A stretch of 64,000 nt of DNA from Erythrophleum ivorense (lineage: Eukaryota; Streptophyta; Magnoliopsida; Fabales; Fabaceae). The first letter of the stretch is position 1. The number at the start of each line of letters is the position of its first letter. Where the stretch lies: NCBI GenBank assembly GCA_026724425.1, contig JAIUCV010000002.1, positions 4,283,001 through 4,347,000 on the forward strand, read 5' to 3'. Positions 1 to 12,699 of the stretch are shown here, one piece after another. Both the position numbers and the translations under genes were made by a program. Below the pieces are notes generated by a model, which was not told the DNA's origin, searched no databases, and saw only the letters and a list, made by a program, of their open reading frames with translations.

Positions 1-1512
1 CCGCAAATAACAATTTTGGGTCACACAAAATTTGCTTTCCCTTTTCCGTTTTTTCGTAGTTGTAACGTGAGACGACACAATTTGTGGGTCTCACTCTCAC
101 CAGTGTAACTTCTAACGGGAGTCAGTGCAAATTATGAAGTCTTACGCTCCATTTAGCGTAAGTCCCGCAAAATTCGGCAAAGTCCCGTGAAGCCTCAATC
201 AATTCTCGCTCAAAAAATCGTTAACTTCCTATTCAATAATTCCTCAAACACTCCTTTTGAAAAATTATTAAATAAAATATTATAATAACAATAATAATAC
301 ATATATATATATATATATATATCTATTTATTTTTTATTTTAATATTTTAAAACTAATTTTATTTATTTGTTATTTTTAAATTACATTATAATATATGATT
401 TTTTATTTCACTTTTTAAATTAATTTTAAGAGTAATTTATCAAATATTTTTTATTTTCAAAATATTTAAAATTTTCCCTTGAAACAAACATTATATTATA
501 CTTTAGTTTAATTTTAATTTTTTTTAATAAAAATATCCTCCATTAATCTAAATATATATTTTTGGGTTAAATTTAATGAAACCAAATTTTAGTCTTTTTA
601 TTTTTATTTGTGCATATTTAAAAATAAAATCCAATAATTTTATTTGTATATATTTGGATATAATACATATTTATATATTTAGGTTAATGTAATATATTTT
701 AGTTAAAAAAATTTAAACCAAACTGAAGTTTATATTTTAAAAATAAATAAAAAATTGTGTAATTTTAACAAAAAATTTTAAAAAAATTGTGTAATTTACT
801 CTTATTTTAATAAATTAATATATCCAAAATAATGTCACATTATTTTAGATACAAATTTTAACTAAGATATTTTCTTTAATTTTTGTTTAAATAAATATTT
901 TTCCCTCTCTTTTCATTTATCTACTCAAATCAAACATATTCTAATATTAAATTCAAATTGTATAAAATTGTAATCTTAATTATTAAAAAAATCCCATTAT
1001 TAATGTAATTTGATTAATTTGTTTAATAAATTTGATATTTTTATTTTTATTAAGTGTACAAAATTTTGTTATTGCTTGTATGAAATTATAGGTGAGATGA
1101 TAGAATTTCTTAAAATTTTCATTTTAAATAAAGTTGGTTTCTACATAATTATAAATATATTTTAATTAATTAAAATAAAATTAAAATTAAAATTAAAAAA
1201 TAAAATAAAAATGAATTATGATTCATTTCTTCTACTCTACATAAATCAATCGTATATTTTATTGTTATATTGGTATTATAGAAGTCATTAATATATATAT
1301 ATATATATTGTTAAAAAAATTTATTCTTCAGAAGGGGGTTAGAGAGGGAGGGGGGTTAATTGACTCATCCTACCTGAAACCGTCTCGCGTTGGAAGTTGC
1401 AGTAGTGATACGGCACAAACGCCCCGGGTCTACGACAATTTTGAAAAAAAAAAAAAGTGTGTCAAAAAAAAATCTCGATATGTATATTATATTTATAATG
1501 CTGTCTTTATAC
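1..1512. other. AT-rich intergenic sequence
   Basis: The first 240 bases have mixed composition and resemble no gene I know. From about 240 to 1300 the sequence is very AT-rich, with (AT)n runs near 300-322 and 1290-1308. Stops occur in every frame. The stretch 1308-1510 holds an open frame that starts at TTG, but its translation does not resemble the carboxypeptidase that follows. No exon encoding the missing N-terminal half of that protein is visible here. Confidence 0.6.
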
Positions 1513-1514
1513 AG

Positions 1515-2830
1515 GACATTACATACCACAGTTGGCTAATGTATTATTGGATCATAACGCCGGTTCAACTGGTTTCAAATTCAATATCAAAGGAGTTGCC
1601 GTAAGATCCCATATATCTAATAAATTTTTTGGCTTTTGCTCATGAGTTTCATTTCTTTTGTATGATGGCTCTTCTTAATTATCTTACTTTTGCGATGGCT
1701 TTGTTTGGTTAGATTGGAAACCCACTTCTGAAACTTGACCGGGATATTGCAGCATCATATGAATTCTTCTGGTCTCATGGAATGATTTCTGATGAAATTG
1801 GCCTTGCCGTTATGAATGATTGCGATTTCGAGGATTATGTGCTTCCAAGTCCTCACAATGTATCTCATCCATGCGACCTTGCCATTGATGAAGCAAATCT
1901 CGTTGTTAGCAATTATATTAACGACTATGATGTGATTCTGGATGTTTGTTATCCCTCCATAGTTGAGCAAGAACTCAGACTGAAGAAGATGGTAATTACT
2001 AATTGTTTTGTCTCTTCCTTTTCTGTTCATCTGATATCTAATGCTAATAGGCCTGCATATATATCAACGCAGGCCACTAAAATAAGTTTAGGCGTTGATG
2101 TTTGTATGAGTTATGAAAGAAGCTTTTATTTCAACCTCCCCGAGGTTCAGAAGGCTCTCCATGCAAACCGTACCAGTCTACCCTATAGCTGGTCTATGTG
2201 TAGTGGGTAAGTAATACATATTTAAAGAATTCTCAAATTTCAATTTTTGATACTGATCTTCGCATTCTCTTCATTGCACAGATTTTTAAATTATAGCGGC
2301 TCTGATGGTAACATCAACATCCTTCCAATTCTCCGAAAGATAGTTCAGAATCATATCCCAGTTTGGGTTTTCAGGTAATTAACCTCAACGCATGCAGGAC
2401 ACCCTTCTTAATTATGTATATGTTCTCTTAATTAATCATTTGACGTGAACGGATGATCACAGTGGAGACCAAGATTCTGTGGTGCCATTGCTGGGTTCGA
2501 GGACACTCGTGCGAGAACTAGCTCATGACATGAAGCTGAAGATTACAGTACCATATAGAGCTTGGTTCCACAAAGGCCAGGTACTTAATTATAAGTTTGT
2601 TTAAGCATATATTTAAATGTGTGCATTCAATTAAGAGGTAATACGTCCATGTCTGTGTATAGGTAGGAGGATGGGTAACGGAGTATGGGAATTTGCTGAC
2701 ATTTGCGACAGTGAGAGGGGCTGCTCACATGGTGCCTTATGCACAGCCATCGAGAGCACTGCAATTATTTACTTCGTTTGTGCGAGGACGAAGGCTGCCT
2801 AATACAACGCATCCTCTTATTAGTGACTGA
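1515..2830 (+). pseudogene. 5'-truncated serine carboxypeptidase-like (SCPL) gene
   Basis: This is the C-terminal half of a plant serine carboxypeptidase-like protein (peptidase family S10), normally a vacuolar or secreted hydrolase or acyltransferase. Exons read by eye: 1515-1600 (starts at GHYIPQLANVLLDHN), 1713-1991 (IGNPLLKLDRDIAASYEFFW), 2073-2206, 2282-2374, 2463-2580 and 2663-2830. All junctions are GT-AG and in phase. Two members of the triad are present: Asp in SGDQDSVVP and His in GAAHMVPY, and the protein ends normally at TGA 2828-2830. The nucleophile motif GESYAG and everything before it is missing; the first exon starts just after that motif and only AT-rich sequence lies upstream. 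The reading frame is otherwise intact, which suggests a fairly recent partial copy. It resembles the SCPL40-45 group. A distant 5' exon outside the window is possible but unlikely. Confidence 0.85.
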
Positions 2831-5800
2831 TTCAGAATGGAATATCGGCCAATTGCTTTGCCATATTTTCTGCTGTCTAATATGAATCTTAATTGAAGGC
2901 CATAGAAACAGTTAAGAAAAGAATTGCTTCGTTGTATGCTTTTGTAAGGAAAGTAATGGAAAAGTTGAAGTATTCCATTCTCATGATCATCTACTTTCAT
3001 GCAATTATTTTATTGGAAAATTAATATTTTACTTCCTTGGACTAAGGGTCATAATTATATAATTAATGAAACCCCGTTGTCTCGCTCCAACCTTTTTTTC
3101 CTTTTAAAATCAAAGGTAGAATCTAATTCATTGAAAATGAACATATAGGAGCAAAAGCCCAAGCGAACTATAAACTGTTCAAAAACACTTGCAACAAAAT
3201 AACATCAAAATCAAACAATGTAAGGTAATTAAATGATAGAGGAATCGAAATTGAAAATCAATCAGCATTTCTTGTTTCTGGTTGATTGTAGCACATTTCT
3301 TGTTTTTCAGCTGATGGAGGCCGCCATCTTCAAGGTTCAAGAGGACTTTTGAAGATTGAAATTAATGGAAACAAAGCCTTTCCACAAGTCAAAAAATGAT
3401 ACCTTTAATTGGTCTTTGGGTACATTGTTCTGCAAACATATGTAAAGACAGACATAAAAAATTTCGAAACAATATGGAATTAGATCATATTTAGTGATGT
3501 TTCATTCCGTTGTACTTCTGGTAGACCATAAAGGCATCTAATTCTTTATTTGGTAGCTTAGATTCCACGCTTCTAGTTTTCGGATGCCTTACGCTTTTAT
3601 GTTTTTGGATGCCATGTATAATTGTCAAAATGTGTTAGTTTTTTAAAGTTGATTTATTTAACCTTAAAAAGTAAATATGGTTAGATTAATAAAATAATAC
3701 CTTATTTCAAATAGAAGCCTCTCGGTTTGATCTTAATTGGCTTAGAGCTGGCCAAGCCAAGTCCTTAGGGCCTTTTTTTATTCTAACAAAAATGTATAAT
3801 TTTGTTAGAGTTAAAGAAAAAAGTTTGAGCAAAATAAAATAACAGTAAAAAATTTCGTGTATTTGCCAACTTTCTTAATTAACAAATAAATATATATAAC
3901 ATTCATATATTATTAATTTGTGTTATCTCTCATAATAAATTACTAGATATATTTCTTTACATAATCAAAAAAATAAATTCTATTAGTATATTAAAAAAAT
4001 TATAAAATTTATTAAGGCTAACTAATCCTAATTAACATCTCTAATTATTAGAACTAATCATAAGGTTGACCGTTAAAACTTGGCCTATGAACATTCTTTT
4101 AATTAAATCCATAAAATTGCCTCTAAGCTAAAAAGTTCAAGTCTATATTAAAAAAAAAACTTTTTCAACTTATCCTATGGTGTATATTCATTAAAACCAA
4201 GATGAATGAAGCCAACCCACATTAATAACTCAACTTTACATCTCTAATAATTGTTAAGCAACTTGATTCTTGTCAAATTTTGAAGAGAATAATGGTGACT
4301 AAATTATTTAACTTCACTTTCTTATGGAATCTTAAAATGAGATAGCCTAGTTTATGACTTAAAACCTTAAAACTAGACTAGGTTTTCAGCATCTTTTTTT
4401 TGGGGGGGGGGGGGGAGAGGGGGGACAACTCAAGATGAAAAAAATGATCATACTACAATTTCAAGAATTATTAATCATCTAAATGTATAGGCGTCATTTT
4501 TTTTTGTCCTAGATACAATAAATTTTTTTTATAGATACAACTGTGACCTTTTTTTGTTCTTCTAAATCATATGGAACATGCAGTATTAGCTGCATCTTAC
4601 CAAACTATCAAAACATGTGATCAACGTAATGTTACTCCATAATGTGGAAGCAGATACGAGGTACAGATACTAGTCATATGTCTAAGAATGCTAGGCAGTA
4701 ATCAAGTATCAACTAACACATATCATTTAAATTGTATAGAAGCTATATAATTTGTGAACAATTAATTATTTGTGCAAAGATATGGTATCATACAGTTAAC
4801 CATACAATAATGTGCGAAGTATATCAAATCTCATCAAGTCTCATCTGATCTAGTAGTATTTTATAGTGTTGTATAGCTAGTTTTTTTGAATAAGAATGTT
4901 GGCCTATGCACCTCTACCTACAAAATGTACAATGAAATAATGGTCAATTATGATTGATAAAATCTACATGAACCATATAATAAGTATTCAAGCTGATAAT
5001 ATTTTCATATCTATAAACAAATAGAGGGGGCACATCATATTCATCTGGGTGAAAGTTTGAAAGGTAAGAGTGTCTGTGGCACTAGCCTATGGAACCTATT
5101 CCAAACACATAAGTGTAACAATATCAAGCAGCCATTGATATTAAACTTATTGTAATTGGTGGCATTGCATAGTTTCTTGTAAAGATATAATAATGTTATT
5201 TACCAATAAGATTAATTCACGTGGTAGTGTAATTTCATGTGTTAATTATTTACCACTACGTGTATCTTTTTTATTTGCATGTTAAGATCAAAGATTGTCT
5301 CTGACTAGCAGCTTTAGTTTAAAAAAAAAAAATCTATAAAGCATCATAATTGGAGTCTAATTGTGTCCTTTTAATTTTTTTTAATAAAAATATAATTAAA
5401 AGGGTCATGGTTGGACTCCAACCATGACTTATTTATTTAAAAAATAATAAATGAGAGTTACACTTGACTCCCAATCATGATCTTCAATTTTTAAAAAAAA
5501 TAAAAAATAAAAAAAGGGTAAAAAAATCATTGTTGTGATACAACCGTGACTTTTTAGAAAAAAAAAAAACTCATTATATTTAGGGTAAAAAGAATGATAG
5601 TTATACATTTGGGTAACTGATAATTTCTGATATTATAGTATAATCTTGTTCTCTTAAGATGAGGTAAATTATAAAGTAATAATTCCCATTTTTATAAAAT
5701 TATTGTAAATGATATTTTTATGATTATATTTAGTTTTTTTTGTATAATTTTAAGCCATAAATAACCATTTTAATATATTTTTTACGATATAAATTAACTA

Positions 5801-6050
5801 AATTTAAGTAATATTTTTGCATATTTAAATAAAATTAAATACATATAATATGCTGCATGGTTATGTAAGTCAATAAACACGTGATATGCTTAAGGATTAT
5901 TTATAATTTAATTCACGGTTAGAGATCTCCAAGAACGAAATGGCTGACAGTTTATAATTTAAATTTAAGGAATGTTTGTGTATAAATTAAAAATAAATTA
6001 AATGCATATAATATACCGCACGGTGATATAAATACAATAAACATGTGATA
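2831..6050. other. Intergenic, no gene seen
   Basis: AT-rich sequence without a convincing coding frame. It contains a T8G14-type homopolymer run near 4396-4418, several A/T runs, and a perfect 11-bp inverted repeat at 5404-5428. I see nothing else that I can name. Confidence 0.55.
5404..5428. repeat. Perfect 11-bp inverted repeat
   Basis: GTCATGGTTGG at 5404-5414 and its exact reverse complement at 5418-5428 are separated by three bases. Related words (gtcatg, catgac with 'ctccaa') recur at 5340-5545, so this is probably the core of a small degenerate transposon rather than a terminator. Confidence 0.5.
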
Positions 6051-6061
6051 TACTTGCTCGT

Positions 6062-6385
6062 TTGCCCTCCCCTATCTGGGTCTGGATTCTCTGTTTCTGC
6101 AAAACAGGAGCAGGAGCATAGGTTGACAGTTCAGATTTTATTTTTAAATTTTTTAAATATTTTAAATTTTTTTTAATTCTAAGAGAAGAAAATAAAGAAT
6201 AAATAAAATATTTTAACTATTAATTTATAAAAAATTAATATTTAACATTAAAAAAATTAAAATAAAATTTGAATCATCCAGAATTAATCTAGAATTAATC
6301 TGGACGATCCAGATGCTCCTACAAAACAGGAGCACCGCTTCTCCTGTTTTGCAGGAGCAGAGGATCCGGACGTCCCCTATCCGCA
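6062..6385. mobile_element. Putative MITE with GC-richer ends
   Basis: The left end (cccctatctgggtctgga, then 'ctgcaaaacaggagcagg') is roughly repeated in inverse orientation at the right end ('tcctgttttgcaggagcag', then 'aggatccggacgtcccctat'). A second inverted pair of the 'caaaacaggagca' word lies at 6325-6356. The middle is AT-rich and non-coding. The 320-bp size, inverted ends and lack of coding fit a MITE. I could not fix the target-site duplication. Confidence 0.45.
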
Positions 6386-6854
6386 AGGCATTAGAGTGCA
6401 CCCAACTTGGATTCGTTTGCAGACAGCGCCGACAGTTTTTAATTTTATTGAGCAATTTCCTTTTGGTTCTCCTTTTTTACCTCTTTATTTATTATGAGCT
6501 CACTTTTTCAGTTAAGAAATCATGTTCTTAACCACCCCCGGTAGAACAATCAAGTTTTATTGACCAAATCCCCCTCAACGCTTTACTAATATTTTCGTGT
6601 TGCTCTCAACCACCCAACTCCTTCCCTCCACAACCACCACCTTCTGCTGTAATCCTTCCTCTCCACTTCTGGAAAACTCCTTTCTATGAAATTGCAACAT
6701 TTCCATTTTCTTCCAATACCATTTGCACTTCTCGTTTTCTTCAGTGAGCGAAGCCATATTTTAATAAACTAGCGTCTTCAGTGTTCAAATCTCCTGAACT
6801 TCTGCTTCTTCAGCTTTCAAGTAAGCATATGTTGTTTCTGTTTGTACTTTCACA

Positions 6855-8744
6855 ATGGACATCTGGGATAGTTGGTGGGTTCTGCAAATAATGCAGATGC
6901 TGGGTTTGTTTAGTTTCTGCATCTCATTCGCCAAGTTTAGGACTCTATGCTCAAGAGCTGTTCGTTTTATAGACAGAATGATTAAGGGTGATTCTAATGT
7001 CTGGCTCTTTCCGTCTTTCAATGGGCTTGTAACAACTGGATCTTTCATATCTTTCCTTTTGATCCTTTTCTGGGTATACTCGTATGCATTTCCCACTTCT
7101 CACTCAGTTATTCTGGGTCTTGAGACTCGTAACTTTTCTGACTCGGCAGTTCAGAGTCATGAGATTCTAAAACCCAATGTATCAATTTCTGCCTGCAATT
7201 TGTTTGAAGGAAGTTGGATCCGAGATGAAAGTTACCCTCTATATGATGCTTCACCCTGCCCTTTCGCAGAACGTGGTTTTGACTGCCTTGCAAATGGGCG
7301 TAAAGACAGAGGTTATACAAAATGGAAGTGGAAACCCAAGAATTGTGAGATTCCAAGGTTTGATGCTCGCAGATTACTTGAGCAGCTTCGTGGGAAAAGG
7401 GTGGTTTTTGTTGGGGATTCTTTGAGTAGAACACAATGGGAGTCTTTGATATGTTTGCTTATGACAGGAGTAGAGAATAAAAAAAGCGTGTACGAAATCA
7501 ACGGCAATAAGATCACTAGACAGATTAGGTTTTTAGGTGTGAGATTCAGTTCTTATAATATTAGAATCGACTTTTATCGATCAGTTTTCTTGGTGAAGCC
7601 TAGTGCGACTGCGATGCCAAGACATGCCCCCAAAAGGGTGAAGACAACACTGAGATTGGACAAGATGGATGATATTAGCCATGAGTGGATTGATTCAGAT
7701 GTTCTAATATTTAATTCAGGTCACTGGTGGACACGGAGTAAACTTTTTGACATGTGAGTAACTTTATTTTCCAAACATAGATATGATTTACATTTTATTG
7801 TCATGGATTTCTGGAACTGATTCACTGCTCGGCATCTTTGTTAACAATGTTTGAACATACTGATTGTAATGCGTTGGGTCTTAAATTTTCGTCTTTGGAT
7901 CCGGAGAATGCATGCTTCACAGGCAGTTTTGAAATCAGCAAAATGGAAGAGAAGAAATCTAGCTGAAGCGTATGAATATTTTTAAGGCTATTAGTTGTAA
8001 CGACTGTTTTCTTGCATTTATATTGTAGCTATAATATTAATATCTCAATTTGATGACATAATGAACACCCAAATTACCTCAGCTTTCTCTGAATTTGTAA
8101 CTATACAATTTCAGTGTTTTTCTTGGAAGTATTGAGTACTAACACGATCTTCAGACAGGGGGTGGTATTTTCAAGTTGGAAACTCGCTAAAGCTTGGAAT
8201 GCCAATCAATTCTGCGTTCAGCACAGCATTGCACACTTGGGCATCTTGGATAGAAAACACGGTTAACACAAATAGAACAAAAATATTCTTCCGTACGTTT
8301 GAGTCATCTCACTGGGGGTAAGTTGTGCGCCACATTTGTTTTTCAGGTCTCTGGGTTGGGGGAATGTATAGCTGAGGCTATATGATTCTATTGTGAACCA
8401 AATAGGATCTGTTTTTAGTTTCTAATTGTGAAGATGCTTGTCTCTGTAACAGTGGACCAAACCGTAAAACTTGCAAAGTGAGTCGAAGACCATGGACGAG
8501 AACAAATGGGAGAGAACGAAGCCCAATATCAGATATGATAATGAGGATTGTGAAGAAAATGAATGTTTCAGTAACAGTTATGCATGTAACCCCAATGGAT
8601 GCATATAGAAGCGATGGGCATGTGGGGAGTTGGAGTGACAACCCATCTGTGCCTGATTGTAGCCACTGGTGTCTGCCTGGAGTACCTGATATGTGGAACG
8701 AGATTCTCTTCGCGTATTTGCTGTCAAAAAATGGGGCAAATTGA
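6855..8744 (+). CDS. Trichome birefringence-like (TBL/PMR5, DUF231) protein
   Basis: TBL proteins are Golgi type II membrane proteins that O-acetylate cell-wall polysaccharides such as xylan, mannan or pectin. Three exons join in phase: 6855-7753, 8159-8317 and 8453-8744, giving 449 codons before the stop at 8742-8744. A hydrophobic anchor lies at about residues 56-80. The TBL domain starts at CNLFEGSWIRDESYPLYD with the usual cysteine pattern. The GDS motif is G187-D188-S189 in VFVGDSLSRTQWESL, and the C-terminal DxxH motif is D421-C-S-H424 in DCSHWCLPGVPDMWNE. All parts expected for catalysis are present, so the gene looks intact. The ATG at 6855 precedes the anchor in frame. The overall look is closest to the TBL6-TBL11 part of the family, but I cannot fix the ortholog or the polysaccharide acceptor. 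Confidence 0.93.
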
Positions 8745-9883
8745 CGTCATCGCTATTTGTGAATATGGGTAATTGTAAAATTGCATGTTGCTTTCTTCTC
8801 TTCCCCTGGTTGCTATATCTAAGTTAACCAGATGTTGAGGCAGAGAAGTTCCTAATGTTTATTTCTTTTTTTTAAATATTTGGGAAGCAATTCTTTCACT
8901 GTAAGCTTTTGAATAAGCGAGGCTCTATGGTAAATTTGCCTTTCTGTGATCAAATTTTTTACCAATACGCTTTCTTTTAGCGTGAACACCCTGAATGCGG
9001 TTTTTCAATTTCCTGTTAATAGAGAAATTGAGTTTCCAATCATCAATTCCAGATCCATCTTTCTCTTTTGTATATTACCAAGGAATGGTTGAAGGACGTT
9101 GACTTTTGCTTTCTTTTTGGGCATTAAGATGATAAAATAGCACATTAAAAATTGAGAGTTATGAATTCGTTTAAGGTTGACAGAAAATGTGTGTGGAATG
9201 TGCCTGCCAAAGAAGGGAAGCAGGGTACGGGAAGATTATCACGTTTTAATGAGCTGCTTTTTCCTACAAAACACGAGTGTCTTTGTGTGAAAATTATCAT
9301 TATAATTAAAGAAACATGTGAATTTTTAACTAGAACTGTTTGATAATTAACTTATAACAACTCCTCCTACTCCTACGCCTTGGGTTCAACGTGCTGCATC
9401 AAAAACAGCGAGAAGCTGTCTGGAGCTAAAACAATGAGATTGCCAATAAAATGACTGTAATGTGAAAATAATTGTGTACGGCGAAAATAATTGTGAAAAT
9501 AAAACAATCCTGTATTTGCCGGAGGAAGCACAATTCTCCACAAATTTCGTAGTACGGCGATATAGGAATTGCAAACCAAGTCCTATAAGTTTATGGGTCT
9601 TTCACATTCCTTTCAGTTTTCATTTATTTCATAAAAAATTAAGTTTACTCATCAATGCCTTGGAGAAGAAGAGGAACAAGTTACAAAAGCTAAGGAACTG
9701 TAGAGAGAAGTGTTTTCCACTGCAAACAACCCTCTCTTAAAACTTAGAATGAGAGACAAGTTACAAAAAACTGGGGGAAATGCAAACCAAAATATATCCA
9801 AGTGCTCCCTACAAAAGGACCCCCAAGCCACCACATTTTTCACAGAATAGAACAAACATTCAGTAATTTACATAAGAACCAGC
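8745..9883. other. Intergenic between the TBL and TED7-like genes
   Basis: About 1.1 kb with 3' flank of the TBL gene and the presumed promoter of the next gene. Short open frames on both strands near 9152-9855 have no recognisable content. I see no RNA gene. Confidence 0.5.
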
Positions 9884-10474
9884 ATGGCCTCACCCCAACC
9901 AAACGACTTCAACTTCCCCTTCTTCCCTCCACCACCTTTTCAGCCCTTCCACCCACCACCCCCACCGTCTCATTCATTTACTCCTCCACCTCGCCAGCCA
10001 CATGAACATCCGCCGCCGCCGCCCTTTCATCCAATTGCTCCCCCTCCTCCACATGTGCACCCAACCCCAGCCCCCATTCCGCCTTCACCCACTCCAAATC
10101 ATCCTATAGTGATTGTGGTTGTGGTTGTTTCATTGGGCGGCCTTCTCTTCCTTTCATTGCTGGCTTTTGCTCTGTTTTGCTTTATTAAGAGGAGGAAGAA
10201 GAGGACATCTCAAGAAACCAACATTATTCACATTGATGAGCATAAAAAGGTTAAGGAAGAAATTGTGTCTGATCCTTTCGGACGGCAGGCTATGGTGATC
10301 TCAGTGGAGGATGATGTCCGCACCGATGGTGAAATCAAGAAGGGTCATGGTTTACATGCCAAATCATCATCAGCTGATGAGCAAGTCAACTCTACTAGCC
10401 AAGATGTGGGAAACACTTCTGGTTTTGAACACCATCATCCCGAGCTTCAACATAAGCCAATAAGCCATGATTGA
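9884..10474 (+). CDS. TED7-like proline-rich membrane protein (tracheary element differentiation-related)
   Basis: A single uninterrupted frame of 196 codons. Residues 1-73 are rich in proline and histidine (runs of PPPP/PPPPP). A transmembrane helix lies at about 75-101 (VIVVVVVSLGGLLFLSLLAF), followed by a basic stop-transfer stretch KRRKKR (102-107). The acidic cytosolic tail carries the block IIHIDEHKKVKEEIV and later VEDDV and GLHAKSSS. This layout and the tail blocks match what I know of TED6/TED7 proteins, which bind secondary-wall cellulose synthase subunits and assist vessel wall thickening. The start is the first ATG of the frame and directly begins the proline-rich arm. It lies 1.1 kb downstream of a TBL gene on the same strand, another wall-related gene. 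The alternative is another small proline-rich membrane protein; the tail makes TED7-like more likely. Confidence 0.85.
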   Translation: MASPQPNDFNFPFFPPPPFQPFHPPPPPSHSFTPPPRQPHEHPPPPPFHPIAPPPPHVHPTPAPIPPSPTPNHPIVIVVVVVSLGGLLFLSLLAFALFCFIKRRKKRTSQETNIIHIDEHKKVKEEIVSDPFGRQAMVISVEDDVRTDGEIKKGHGLHAKSSSADEQVNSTSQDVGNTSGFEHHHPELQHKPISHD

Positions 10475-11054
10475 AACCATATGAATATCCCAAAACCCAT
10501 ACAAGGATTCTATTCCATCTAAAATATTTCATTGAATAAACCCTTTGTTAACTGCGTGATGTATGTAATTCTATCAAGTTGGATGAAAATTTCTTAATTT
10601 TTTATGTGTGGGAAGTAATTTGATAAAACTCCGAAGTTTTTTAATTTAGAGTTACGAAATATTTATTTAATTAAAAAATACAATAGTCGAGCAAATAATT
10701 ACAGTCCACTTTTTACAGTTAAAACTTATCGAATAATTAATTCCCTTATAATGTCATAGCTTATAATTAATATATTTAAATTTTTGGGATGGCAACAGGA
10801 TGGGACAAGCAGTCTTTTCCCATTTTTGAATCCGTCAGTCTTTTGTTTCTCTGTCTTCATCCTTATTGTGAGAAACAATTTTCTTTTCCTATTTCTATTT
10901 TGTATGGGTTGCGAAGAATTTTGAGAATTTCCATACATATAAAAAGTTCCAAAATTTAAAATAATTTGCAATCTTAAAAACAAAAATGTATCAAAATTTA
11001 TTAATATAAATCATAAATACGCAAATATTAACATAAACATATAGACTGAACTAA
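10475..11054. other. Intergenic, no gene seen
   Basis: AT-rich 3' flank of the TED7-like gene. No supported gene or element. Confidence 0.5.
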
Positions 11055-11540
11055 TTGAATACATTAAGGCCCTATATTTGGTTCAGATTATGCAAGGTAA
11101 ACAGCGATGAAATCCTTCAATTTGGATCGTTCGGTTCGACGCGTGGTTGCGATGGAATGTGGACACTACATTTGAATGCAGGCAAGGAACCGCGCGCAAA
11201 ATTTGTGCTTTACAGCCAAAATTGGACAAAGCCCATAGTCCGCCTCTGCCAGACATTTCATTCGATGCCCATCTCTGCACAGTATCAACGAGGCAGCCCT
11301 CCAACATTCCATCCGTTGCTCGACGGGCGACCAGATTGCTGCACCCACTCGCTGCTAATCATTGACCAGATCGGCGCCTCCGTCGCTCAACGGAGCTATT
11401 TCGAAGAACTCAAAGGTTGGGGGTGGAGGCAATGGAGAAACACGCAATGCTCAAGAACATTGATGATCACAACCCATGGCAGCTCCCTTCTTTCTCGTTT
11501 CTCCGACGATATGCACGGCAAAAATTCAAAATTTTTCTAA
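11055..11540 (+). other. GC-richer island with open frames, function unknown
   Basis: This 490-base patch is visibly richer in G+C than its surroundings and ends abruptly in A/T sequence on both sides. Frames are open on both strands; the longest is + 11055-11540 (161 codons, ending in FF and then a stop). I recognise no domain, and competing frames overlap on both strands, so the coding strand is unclear. It could be a captured gene fragment carried by a transposon or an old gene remnant. Nothing in the flanks decides this. Confidence 0.3.
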
Positions 11541-12660
11541 TTTTTTTTTTCTGGATCAAAGACATTATCATCTTAAGCCACACCTTTATTTCTATTTCTT
11601 ACTTTTTTTATTTCAACCAAACATATAAATATAAATATAAATATAAATATATATAAATATATTTTTTTAATATCATATTAAACATAATCAAACTAATTCT
11701 ATTTATTTATATATTTTTTTATAATTACATAATCCAAAATTCAATGAATTAAGTAGGCCGTAAAAATACACAAATAATTTTAAGATATAAAAGGTTAGTG
11801 GGCTTTTGGAGAAGAATTTTGATCTTAATCCCAATTATCATGTTCTTGTTAGAAAATTAACCCTATCTTCATTAGTCTTTTAAAAAAGAGTAAATTATAT
11901 GAATTTTTATTAAATTCTATTAAAATTACATATTTTTTTATTTTTAAAATCTATACTTTTATTTAATTTTAAATTTCTTAACTAAAATATCTTTCGATAA
12001 ATATACAAATATATATTATATCTAAATATATACAAATAAAAATAAAAAGAGAATTTTGTTTTCAATTATGTACAAATAAACATTTAAAAAATGTAATTTT
12101 TTTATTAAATTTAACCCAAGAAATTATATATTTAGGATAATAAAAGATATTTTAATTAAAAAAATAATATTAAACTAAAGTATAACATATCTTTTTGTTT
12201 TTCCTAATAAATCTTTGTATATTTTGAAAATAAAATCAATATATATATATAAGTTCAATAAAATTCAATAGATGTTTGAGTAATTATTCAAAATAAAATT
12301 ATTGTAATCTCTACTCCATACATGACAATTTTTATTTAAAAAAAAAGTTTTCATTCCTAATGTTGAATATTAATACTATCCCAACATATAATTCAAAATC
12401 AATTTGATAGTGTAAATATAAATTATTAGTTAGCATTAACATATATTAATTAAATAAAAAATAAAACCTTGTATCTTAATGATTAGCGAAATGCGCTGTA
12501 AAAATTAAAAGGCAAGGAAATGTGTTGGCAATTTGCCTTTTTTTTTTTTTTTAATTTACATCATTCAATCATAGTATACTTAGAGGGATGGCATTACTTC
12601 CTACACGTGGCCATTTACCTTTGAAAAATAGTAATGGTCAACAGTATGTTATATATAATT
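11541..12660. other. AT-rich intergenic sequence
   Basis: Very AT-rich, with an (ATAAAT)n-like stretch at about 11625-11655 and a T15 run near 12540. No gene seen. Confidence 0.5.
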
Positions 12661-12699
12661 TTTTACCCTTAATTCATGGCGTGTGATAATCATATTTTG

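Noticed and set aside
1308..1604. Frame starting at TTG as exon 1 of the carboxypeptidase
   Set aside because: It is out of frame with the carboxypeptidase exon at 1515-1600 and shows none of its N-terminal motifs.
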